A stretch of 6,418 nt of DNA from the NCBI GenBank assembly GCA_046759145.1, contig JBHIBR010000109.1, forward strand, positions 1-6,418, read 5' to 3'. The DNA is from JBHIBR01 sp046759145 [NCBI: Nitrospinota bacterium]. Its GTDB lineage: Bacteria; UBA8248. The translations under genes and the position numbers were made by a program. The stretch's first letter is position 1. Every line of letters begins with the position of its first letter. Of this stretch, positions 1 to 5,100 are shown piece by piece. The notes below the pieces were generated by a model. It made no database searches, was not told the origin of the DNA, and saw nothing but the letters and a program-made list of their open reading frames with translations.

Positions 1-232
1 CCAGCGACACGGTCCCCGAGTCCACCCCCACCACCTGGCCCGCCGCGATCAGGAGGTCTGCGGGGAGCGAGAGGTTTGTGCCCGTGAGGGTGAGGCCCCC
101 CGCGCCCCGCCGGAGGAGGGCGTGGGTGAACGCCATGGGACAGCGGCCGATGGTGAAGCCGCCCATCCCCAGGAGGGCGCCCTCGGGGACGAGAGAGGCC
201 GCCTCCTCCAGGCTCAGGAGCTTTCCGGCCAA
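1..232 (-). CDS. Family I CoA-transferase, alpha subunit (GctA/AtoD-like), partial
   Basis: This is the N-terminal 77 residues of a family I CoA-transferase subunit A; the rest lies beyond the left edge. Seen: it begins MAGKLLSLEEAASLVPEGA, followed by LLGMGGFTIGRCPMAF at about residues 20-35. This is the usual opening of these subunits: a short helix, then a Gly-rich turn (GMGGF) that belongs to the CoA-binding fold, then a second strand (GGLTLTGTNLS). Known: these enzymes move CoA between acyl-CoA and a free acid as alpha/beta pairs in the cytoplasm, so a beta-subunit gene is expected further left. I chose a TTG start because a strong GGAAGGAG site lies 7 nt upstream and homologues start at the same place. 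It begins 20 nt after the amidohydrolase stop, so the two are almost surely co-transcribed. The substrate cannot be told from this part; glutaconate, 3-oxoacid or an aromatic-derived acid are all possible. Confidence 0.87.
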   Translation of the reverse strand, partial: MAGKLLSLEEAASLVPEGALLGMGGFTIGRCPMAFTHALLRRGAGGLTLTGTNLSLPADLLIAAGQVVGVDSGTVSL

Positions 233-239
233 CGCTTCG

Positions 240-247
240 CTCCTTCC
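240..247 (-). promoter_or_regulatory. Ribosome binding site fixing the TTG start of the CoA-transferase gene
   Basis: GGAAGGAG on the minus strand lies 7 nt before the TTG at 232-230. No ATG or GTG in this frame gives a better placed start, so this site decides the start codon. It sits inside the 20-nt gap after the amidohydrolase stop, as expected for a downstream gene of an operon. Confidence 0.75.
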
Positions 248-252
248 CGACC

Positions 253-1203
253 CTAGGCCTTCCCCGCCTCCTTGAGGAGCGCCTCGGGGTCGAGCTTCAG
301 GAAACGGCAGGCGTTGTAGAAGACGAAATTCTCGTACACCCCCTCCTTCCAGGTGTGGTGCTTCCCGCCCCACTCGAACCCCTCGGCGTGCATCCGGTCG
401 AAGGCTTCGAGCCACACCTCGGGGGCCACGGCGGGGTAGTCGCTCCCGAAGACGAATTTGTCGGGCAGGAGGCTGTTCCAGAATTGCATCAGCGCCGGCT
501 CGCAGGCGCAGAGATACTGGGGCATCCAGCCCGAGAGGTCGAGCACCACGTTCTCGTGGCGCCACAGCACGGCCAGCGCCTCCTGGCACCAGGGCCATCC
601 GCCGTGGGTGAGGATGATGCGGAGGTCGGGGAAGTCGGTGGCCACCTCGTCGATGGTCCAGGGCATGGAGTATTTGATCTTGCAGCCGGTGAGGCGGGTG
701 GTGCCCGTGTGGAAGAGTACCGCCATGTCCAGCTCGCAGAGCTGCTCGTAGATGGGGTACATGAGCTCCTCGTCGTTGGGCCAGACGTCGAGCCAGGAGG
801 GGTGGCACTTCATCCCCACCATCCCCAGCTCGTCGTGGCAGCGCTGGAGCTCGTACAGGGCCCCCTTGGGGGTTTGGGGGTCCACGCCGCAGAAGCCGAG
901 GAAGAGGTCCGGGAACTGGCGGCAGTAGTCCGCCACGAAGTCGTTGGGGAGCATGGAGCCCGTCTGGCTGAAGGCGATCTCGTTCTGGATGACCGCCCGC
1001 AGCACGCCGGCCCCCTTCAGGCTCTCGTAGGTCTCCTCGATGGGGATGGGCCGCTTCTCCTTCACCCAGACGTGCATGGGGCTGCGGGGGTTCTGGCCGA
1101 AGAAGGTGGCCCCGTCTTTGTACGCCTCGCCGTAGCCGTGGAGGGTCTCGCGGGTGAAGGTGTGGATGTGGATGTCGATGATGGGCACGCTGGGAGGGGG
1201 CAT
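253..1203 (-). CDS. Metal-dependent amidohydrolase, amidohydrolase_2 / ACMSD-like family
   Basis: This is a 316-residue cytoplasmic TIM-barrel hydrolase or decarboxylase of the amidohydrolase_2 family (PF04909 type). Seen: the N-terminal metal motif DIHIHTF gives H12 and H14. Later come MKCHPS (H134), VLFHTG (H165), ILTHGGWPW (H200) and FGSDYP (D255), in the order and spacing expected of the family's metal and active-site residues. There is no signal peptide or membrane segment. Length is typical (about 280-340 aa). The frame stays open 45 codons further upstream, but the ATG at 1203-1201 is preferred: AAGGAGGA lies 7 nt before it, and the extra residues are Arg-rich and unlike the family. 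Known: relatives include ACMSD, gamma-resorcylate decarboxylase and 4-oxalomesaconate hydratase-type enzymes, mostly in aromatic catabolism. The substrate here is unknown. It is first in a leftward operon with the CoA-transferase, which suggests organic-acid degradation (inference). Confidence 0.9.
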   Translation of the reverse strand: MPPPSVPIIDIHIHTFTRETLHGYGEAYKDGATFFGQNPRSPMHVWVKEKRPIPIEETYESLKGAGVLRAVIQNEIAFSQTGSMLPNDFVADYCRQFPDLFLGFCGVDPQTPKGALYELQRCHDELGMVGMKCHPSWLDVWPNDEELMYPIYEQLCELDMAVLFHTGTTRLTGCKIKYSMPWTIDEVATDFPDLRIILTHGGWPWCQEALAVLWRHENVVLDLSGWMPQYLCACEPALMQFWNSLLPDKFVFGSDYPAVAPEVWLEAFDRMHAEGFEWGGKHHTWKEGVYENFVFYNACRFLKLDPEALLKEAGKA

Positions 1204-1210
1204 GGGGGCG

Positions 1211-1218
1211 TCCTCCTT
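1211..1218 (-). promoter_or_regulatory. Ribosome binding site fixing the amidohydrolase start
   Basis: AAGGAGGA on the minus strand is an almost ideal Shine-Dalgarno sequence, 7 nt before the ATG at 1203-1201. It argues against the longer open frame that reaches 1338. Confidence 0.8.
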
Positions 1219-1271
1219 CGAATGGGAAGAGGCCTGGGGGAGCGGGCCAATGGCGGCCCTCGGACGCGCCG

Positions 1272-1300
1272 AGCTTACCCGAAGATGGGTTCGCTGTAAA
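1272..1300 (-). promoter_or_regulatory. Candidate sigma70-like promoter for the amidohydrolase operon
   Basis: On the minus strand TTTACA (1300-1295, 5 of 6 to the -35 consensus) is followed after exactly 17 nt by TAAGCT (1277-1272), which keeps only the T1, A2 and T6 of the -10 consensus. Transcription would start near 1265 and leave a leader of about 60 nt before the ATG. The spacer contains ACCC-N6-GGGT (1277-1290), a short dyad that might be an operator. The -10 is weak, so the call is tentative. Confidence 0.4.
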
Positions 1301-1309
1301 TTTCTTCTG

Positions 1310-1338
1310 TTGACGGCCCTCCGGGCGCCTGGTAGCAT
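1310..1338 (+). promoter_or_regulatory. Sigma70-like promoter for the mltD-like / dnaN operon
   Basis: TTGACG (1310-1315, 5 of 6) and TAGCAT (1333-1338, 4 of 6 including T1, A2, A5 and T6) are separated by exactly 17 nt. The predicted start is near 1345, giving a leader of about 70 nt before the TTG at 1418. It sits at the edge of the only AT-rich patch in the divergent intergenic region. This placement excludes the longer reading frame beginning at 1154. Confidence 0.6.
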
Positions 1339-1406
1339 TCGCGGGTTCGCACTCCCTTACCCCTTCGCCCGAGTGCGGGCGGGGGCGCTCGCAAGAGCTC
1401 CCGCTC

Positions 1407-1411
1407 AGGAG
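1407..1411 (+). promoter_or_regulatory. Ribosome binding site fixing the TTG start of the MltD-like gene
   Basis: AGGAG lies 6 nt before the TTG at 1418. The in-frame GTG at 1373 has no comparable site, and it would put an unneeded Arg/Ala-rich stretch in front of the signal peptide. Confidence 0.65.
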
Positions 1412-1417
1412 TCCTCC

Positions 1418-3406
1418 TTGGAGCTGAGACAGAGGGGATTTCTGCTCGGGGCGGCGGGGCTTGTGGTCCTGCTCCTGGCGAGCGGGGCGGCGGCCTCTCC
1501 CTTTCCCGTGGAGGGGGAGTGGTCGCGGCGCTTCCCGCTTCCCTCCACTCTTCGCCCTGCCGTCTCCTTCTGGAAAAAGGTCTTCACCCGCTACCGCACG
1601 CGCGAGGCGGTCCTCCACGACAAGGAGCACCCGGCCCTCGTCTACGGGGTGGTGCGCCTCGATGGGCCCTGGAGGGCGACTCTCTCCCAGCGGCGGCGCC
1701 TGCGGAGGGCGCGCAAGAGGGTGCGGGGGTGGCTCCTGGCCCTCGCCCGCGGGAGGGCAGAGCTGGTCCCGGCGCGCCAGCGGGAGCGTCTGAGATCCCT
1801 CTTGCGCCCGTATGGGCGCCGCTATTCCTTCTCGAAGGCTGCGGCCAACCTCCGCACCCAGGTGGGCCTGCAGGAGACCATCCGCGAGGGCCTCATCCGG
1901 GCGGGCCGCTACCTGCCCCGGATGCGGGCCATCTTCCGGCGCGAGGGCCTCCCCGAGGAGCTCACCCTGCTGCCCTTGGTGGAGTCGGCCTTCCGTCCGG
2001 ATGCCATGAGCGCGGCGGGGGCGGCGGGCATCTGGCAGTTCACGCGAGGGACGGGCCGTCTCTTCTTGAAGGTGGGCTACGGGGTGGATGAGCGCCGCGA
2101 CCCCGTCCTCTCCACCCGGGCGGCGGCGAAGCTCCTCAAGAGGGCCTATGAGGAGCTGGGCACCTGGCCCCTGGCCATCACGGCTTACAACCACGGCATC
2201 GCGGGCATGCGGCGGGCTGTCGCACGGGTGGGGAGCCGCGACATCGGCGTCATCAGCCGCCGGTACCGGGGGCGGCGCTTCGGGTTCGCGTCGAAGAATT
2301 TCTACGCCGAGTTCCTGGCCGCCCTTGAGGTGGCGCGGGAGAGCCACCGCCACTTCGGGAGCTTCAGGGTCGCGGCCCCTCTTAAGTTCGACACCTTCCG
2401 CCTTCCGGATTTCCTCTCCCTGGGTGCCCTCACCCGGAGGTTTCCCCTCTCCGTCGAAGAGGTGCGGCGCCTCAACCCGGCGTTGCGTCGGCCCATCTTC
2501 CAGGGCAGGCGCTTCCTCCCCCGGGGCTACCCCCTTCGGGTGCCTCCTGGGAAGGGGCCTCTTCTCGCCCGCGCCTACTCCCGCATCCCGACCAGGGAGC
2601 GCTTCGCGACCCAGCCGCGCCCCGCCCGCTACCGGGTGAGACGTGGTGAGAACCTGAGCCTCATCGCCCGGCGCTACGGGCTCAGCGTGCGAGATCTCAT
2701 GGCGGCCAACGGGCTCCGCGGCGCGCGCATCTACGCGGGCCAGAGCCTGCGCATCCCGCCGCTCATCGCACCCGCCCGCCCCGGACGTGCGGAAGCGGTG
2801 GCCCGCGCATCCGCGGCTCCCCCTGCCCCCTCCTCCCCCCCTCCCCCCGAGCCCGAGAGCGTGCGGGGGGTGCGGGCGCGGGGCGGGAAGAGGGGCAAGG
2901 AAGCCCTAGCCCGCGGGGACAAGGTGAGTGGCGAGGGCGGCGGTCGGGCGGAGCAACCTCGCGACCGGGCCCCGCAGACCGCCCGCAAAGCCCAGGGGCC
3001 TCCCCGGGTCGGGACCATCGAGGCGCGGCCGGAGGAGACCTTGGGTCACTACGCCGAATGGCTCGAGGTGCGAGCCTCCGACCTCCGTCGGTTGAACGGC
3101 TTTCGCTTTGGGCGCCCGCTGCGTGTGGGCCAGCGGCTGCGCCTCCCCTTCACCCGGGTGAGCGCGGAGGAGTTCCAGAACCATCGGGAGGAGTACCACG
3201 CCTCCATCCGGGAGGACTTCGAGGAGAACTACCGCGTGGGCGGCACCATCTCCCACACCGTTCGCAAGGGGGAGAACCTCTGGCGGCTCGCCTACGAGAT
3301 ATACGAGGTTCCCACCTGGCTCCTTCACCAATATAATCCTGGTAAGGACCTGAGCGAGCTCTCCCGGGGAGAGAGGCTCGTAGTGCCGGTGGTGGTCCCC
3401 CGCTGA
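1418..3406 (+). CDS. mltD: Secreted MltD-like membrane-bound lytic murein transglycosylase with LysM repeats
   Basis: This 662-aa protein should cleave peptidoglycan glycan strands by forming 1,6-anhydro-MurNAc ends in the periplasm. Residues 1-27 form a signal peptide: MELRQRG, then a hydrophobic core, then AAA-SP. There is no lipobox Cys. Residues 28-165 are an Arg-rich N-terminal region that resembles deltaproteobacterial MltD homologues. The SLT catalytic domain spans about 166-310: GLPEELTLLPLVESAF carries the catalytic Glu at E189, followed by AAGIWQF (202-208), TAYNHG (255-260) and KNFYAEFLAAL (293-303). Residues 324-379 look like the degenerate LysM-like spacer of MltD. LysM 1 is at about 405-447, a disordered Pro/Ala then basic linker at 450-530, a divergent LysM 2 at 531-578 and LysM 3 at 611-658. 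The TTG start follows an AGGAG site and gives a complete signal peptide. It is the first gene of a probable operon with the DUF4870-like gene and dnaN. Confidence 0.9.
   Translation: MELRQRGFLLGAAGLVVLLLASGAAASPFPVEGEWSRRFPLPSTLRPAVSFWKKVFTRYRTREAVLHDKEHPALVYGVVRLDGPWRATLSQRRRLRRARKRVRGWLLALARGRAELVPARQRERLRSLLRPYGRRYSFSKAAANLRTQVGLQETIREGLIRAGRYLPRMRAIFRREGLPEELTLLPLVESAFRPDAMSAAGAAGIWQFTRGTGRLFLKVGYGVDERRDPVLSTRAAAKLLKRAYEELGTWPLAITAYNHGIAGMRRAVARVGSRDIGVISRRYRGRRFGFASKNFYAEFLAALEVARESHRHFGSFRVAAPLKFDTFRLPDFLSLGALTRRFPLSVEEVRRLNPALRRPIFQGRRFLPRGYPLRVPPGKGPLLARAYSRIPTRERFATQPRPARYRVRRGENLSLIARRYGLSVRDLMAANGLRGARIYAGQSLRIPPLIAPARPGRAEAVARASAAPPAPSSPPPPEPESVRGVRARGGKRGKEALARGDKVSGEGGGRAEQPRDRAPQTARKAQGPPRVGTIEARPEETLGHYAEWLEVRASDLRRLNGFRFGRPLRVGQRLRLPFTRVSAEEFQNHREEYHASIREDFEENYRVGGTISHTVRKGENLWRLAYEIYEVPTWLLHQYNPGKDLSELSRGERLVVPVVVPR
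2819..2848 (-). other. G-quadruplex-capable tract inside the mltD-like gene
   Basis: The minus strand carries four G runs of 6, 7, 5 and 5 bases, separated by 1, 4 and 2 bases. This fits the canonical quadruplex pattern with long tetrads and short loops. The plus strand is the matching C-rich tract and encodes the Ala/Pro/Ser linker after LysM 1. G-rich strand and template strand coincide here. Whether it folds in the cell is unknown. Confidence 0.55.
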
Positions 3407-3417
3407 GGGGGAAGACC

Positions 3418-3440
3418 TCCGCCCCCCGAAGGTGGGCGGA
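3418..3440 (+). promoter_or_regulatory. Hairpin abutting the start codon of the DUF4870-like gene
   Basis: TCCGCCC (3418-3424) can pair with GGGCGGA (3434-3440) around a 9-nt loop. The right arm ends on the A of the ATG and takes up part of the only Shine-Dalgarno-like stretch (AAGGTGGG). There is no T tract, so it is not a terminator. It could lower translation of this gene or couple it to the upstream gene (inference). Confidence 0.35.
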
Positions 3441-3814
3441 TGGAGGTAGAGGGAGTGGAGGGCCAGGAGCCCTTAGGGGAGGGGAGCCGCCTCTTCGCAG
3501 GGCTCGCTTACCTGCCCCCGCTGTTGTTCCTCATTCCGCTCCTCTTGGTGCGGGGGGACCCTTTCGCGCGGCATCACGCCCGCCAGGGGTTCGCCCTCCA
3601 CCTGGCGGCGGTAGCCCTCGTCACCTGGGTCGAGCTTGTGGCCTACCTGCTATCGGTCATCCCGTTGCTGGGGGGCCTCCTCCTCTTCCTCCTCCGGTTC
3701 ATCCTCTACGCGGGGCTCGTGGGGGCGGCCATCGCCGGGGTGTGGCACGCCGCCCGGGGGGAATACTGGAAGCTGCCCTTCCTCGGCAGCTACGCGGAGC
3801 AGCTCCAGATCTGA
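3440..3814 (+). CDS. Small DUF4870-like integral membrane protein
   Basis: This is a 124-aa protein of unknown function that appears to belong to the DUF4870/Tic20-like group. Seen: an acidic N-terminus (residues 1-14), a hydrophobic segment at about 17-37, then the loop FARHHARQGF (42-51). That loop matches the family's conserved F-x-R-x-H-x-x-Q-G signature. Two or three further hydrophobic segments cover about 52-105, and the tail is KLPFLGSYAEQLQI, close to the family's usual Pro-Phe-x-G ending. Length is typical (about 100-130 aa). The start is an ATG with a modest AAGGTGGG site that can be masked by a hairpin. It lies 33 nt after the mltD-like gene and 13 nt before dnaN, so it is the middle gene of an operon. 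Nothing in the sequence gives a biochemical role; an envelope function is only a guess from its neighbour. Confidence 0.82.
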   Translation: MEVEGVEGQEPLGEGSRLFAGLAYLPPLLFLIPLLLVRGDPFARHHARQGFALHLAAVALVTWVELVAYLLSVIPLLGGLLLFLLRFILYAGLVGAAIAGVWHAARGEYWKLPFLGSYAEQLQI

Positions 3815-3820
3815 GGGAGG
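3815..3820 (+). promoter_or_regulatory. Ribosome binding site of dnaN
   Basis: GGGAGG directly after the stop codon of the upstream gene lies 7 nt before the ATG at 3828. It selects this start over the much longer open frame that begins at 3636 inside the upstream gene. Confidence 0.75.
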
Positions 3821-3827
3821 CCGCTCG

Positions 3828-4928
3828 ATGGAGATCGCCGTCGCCCGGGACGTCTTTCACCGAGCCCTGCAGGGCATGCAGGGGGTGGTGGAGAGCAAAA
3901 GCAGCGCCATGCCCATCCTGCAGAACTTCCTCCTCGACGCGCGGGAGGGCGAGATCCTCCTCCAGGGGACGGACCTCGACATCGGCCTCAAGGCCCGCTA
4001 CCCGGCCCGGGTGGAGGGAGAGGGGGCGGTCACCCTCCCCGCCCGCAAGCTCTTCGACATCGTCCGGGAGCTCTCGGGGGAGGAGGTCCGCCTGGTCGAG
4101 GAGAAGGGCCAGTGGGTGAAGATGGAGTCGGGCCGGGCGCGCTTCCGCTTTCCGGGGCTTCCCCCTGAGGATTTCCCCCCCCTCCCCGAACCCGGGGGGG
4201 AGGGGGGCGTGGAGCTGGAGCGGGGGCTGCTGCTCGAGATGATCCGCAAGACCATCTTCGCCGTCTCGGCGGATGAGACCCGTTACACATACAACGGCGT
4301 ATTCCTCCAGGGGGAGGGGGACCTCCTCAGGATGGTGGCCACCGACGGCCACCGCCTCGCCCTCATCGAGCGGCCCTGCCCGGGCCTGCCAGAGGAACTG
4401 GGCGCCATCATCCACCGGAAGGCGCTGGGCGAGCTGACGAAGCTCCTCTCCGCGCCCGGTGAAGGCGGGGTCCAGCTCTTCCTCCAGGAGAACCACGCCA
4501 TCTTCGCCCTGGAGTCCATCACCCTCTCCGCCCGTCTCATCGAGGGGCAGTTCCCCAACTACCAGCAGGTCATCCCCCGGGCCAACGAGAAGCGAGCCTC
4601 CCTCGACCGCGCGCCCCTGGTAGGTGCGCTGCGGCGGGTCTCCCTGCTGGCGAGCGAGAGCCGGATGGTGAAGTTCACCTTCGCCCCCGGCACGTTGAGC
4701 CTCTCCACCGAAGCCTCCGAGGTGGGGGAAGCCCGGGAGGAGCTCGAGGCGGAGTACGAGGGGGAGGAGGTCGCCATCGGCTTCAACGCCCGCTACTGCC
4801 TGGACATGCTGAACGCGGTGGAGGAGGAGCGGGTGCGCTTCGACCTCAAGGATCCCCTGAGCCCGGCCCTCCTCCTCCCCGTGGGCGCCGAGGGGTATAC
4901 CTACGTGCTGATGCCCATGCGGGTGTGA
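3828..4928 (+). CDS. dnaN: DNA polymerase III beta subunit (sliding clamp)
   Basis: This 366-aa protein is the same length as the E. coli clamp. It should form a ring-shaped dimer that tethers DNA polymerase III and other clamp users to DNA. The three clamp domains fall at about 1-120, 125-245 and 246-366. Seen: SAMPILQNFLL (26-36), RFRFPGLPPEDFP (105-117), RYTYNGVFL (152-160), VATDGHRLAL (170-179), EGQFPNYQQVIP (239-250) and the C-terminal YVLMPMRV (359-366). T172, G174, H175, R176, M362, P363 and M364 fall at the positions that build the binding pocket for clamp-binding motifs in E. coli, so the clamp looks functional. The domain 1-2 junction has an extra Gly/Glu-rich stretch (PEPGGEGG), encoded by a perfect GC hairpin. 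It is the last gene before a strong terminator, 13 nt after the DUF4870-like gene. No dnaA, recF or gyrB is present beside it. Confidence 0.97.
   Translation: MEIAVARDVFHRALQGMQGVVESKSSAMPILQNFLLDAREGEILLQGTDLDIGLKARYPARVEGEGAVTLPARKLFDIVRELSGEEVRLVEEKGQWVKMESGRARFRFPGLPPEDFPPLPEPGGEGGVELERGLLLEMIRKTIFAVSADETRYTYNGVFLQGEGDLLRMVATDGHRLALIERPCPGLPEELGAIIHRKALGELTKLLSAPGEGGVQLFLQENHAIFALESITLSARLIEGQFPNYQQVIPRANEKRASLDRAPLVGALRRVSLLASESRMVKFTFAPGTLSLSTEASEVGEAREELEAEYEGEEVAIGFNARYCLDMLNAVEEERVRFDLKDPLSPALLLPVGAEGYTYVLMPMRV
4177..4207 (+). other. Perfect 11-bp GC stem-loop inside dnaN
   Basis: CCCCCCTCCCC (4177-4187) is the exact reverse complement of GGGGAGGGGGG (4197-4207), with a 9-nt loop. 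It falls in the codons for Pro-Pro-Leu-Pro-Glu-Pro-Gly-Gly-Glu-Gly-Gly at the junction of clamp domains 1 and 2. The G-rich arm also contains two long adjacent G runs. No T tract follows, so it is not an intrinsic terminator. It may be a by-product of CCC and GGG codon choice. Confidence 0.5.
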
Positions 4929-4983
4929 GGGGGAGGGCGCTTCTCCCGCCCGGGGTGAACCCCCGGCCCGAGGGGGGCCGCTC

Positions 4984-4989
4984 TATAAT
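4984..4989 (+). promoter_or_regulatory. Perfect TATAAT box just upstream of the terminator
   Basis: TATAAT is an exact -10 hexamer in otherwise GC-only surroundings, but no -35 match is found at spacers of 16-18 nt and there is no extended TGn. If used, transcription would start near 4996, inside the 5' arm of the dnaN terminator, and could feed the MFS gene at 5101. No other promoter-like pair is evident between 5023 and 5100. The call is tentative. Confidence 0.35.
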
Positions 4990-4992
4990 CGC

Positions 4993-5022
4993 CCCGCCCC
5001 TTGATCGGGGGGCGGGTTTTTT
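4993..5022 (+). terminator. Rho-independent terminator after dnaN
   Basis: CCCGCCCC (4993-5000) pairs with GGGGCGGG (5009-5016) around an 8-nt loop, TTGATCGG, and is followed directly by six T residues (5017-5022). The stem is perfect and all G-C. It lies 64 nt after the dnaN stop and should end the mltD-like / DUF4870-like / dnaN transcript. Confidence 0.88.
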
Positions 5023-5085
5023 GTGCCCTTCTCACGGCGGCGAGGATGGATGGCTCATCTCTGGCGGTCGGGTGGAGGCTGTTCT

Positions 5086-5095
5086 GAGGGAAGGG
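5086..5095 (+). promoter_or_regulatory. Ribosome binding site fixing the MFS start
   Basis: GAGGGAAGGG lies 5 nt before the ATG at 5101. The same frame is open back to a GTG at 5023, but that codon adjoins the terminator T tract and the added residues are unlike the family, so 5101 is chosen. Confidence 0.6.
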
Positions 5096-5100
5096 CTCCC

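Noticed and set aside
355-1299. Long plus-strand open frame of 314 codons opposite the amidohydrolase
   Set aside because: It is antisense to a gene with clear family motifs, its translation is rich in Gly, Val, Glu and His with no recognisable fold, and it has no convincing ribosome site. Stop codons are rare in GC-rich antisense frames.
1254-1320. Two similar CGGCCCT-centred segments in the divergent region (1254-1260 and 1314-1320)
   Set aside because: Only 7 bp are identical and the base composition is very GC-biased, so this is not enough to call a repeated operator.
1154-1417. N-terminal extension of the MltD-like frame back to 1154
   Set aside because: It would overlap the amidohydrolase start and lie upstream of the promoter at 1310-1338, and it would bury the signal peptide. 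TTG 1418 with its AGGAG site is better.
3699-4496. Minus-strand open frame of 265 codons across dnaN
   Set aside because: Antisense shadow of the conserved clamp gene with no family motifs.
5023-5100. 26-residue N-terminal extension of the MFS protein from GTG 5023
   Set aside because: The GTG directly adjoins the terminator T tract, has no ribosome site, and adds an Arg/Gly-rich stretch unlike the family.
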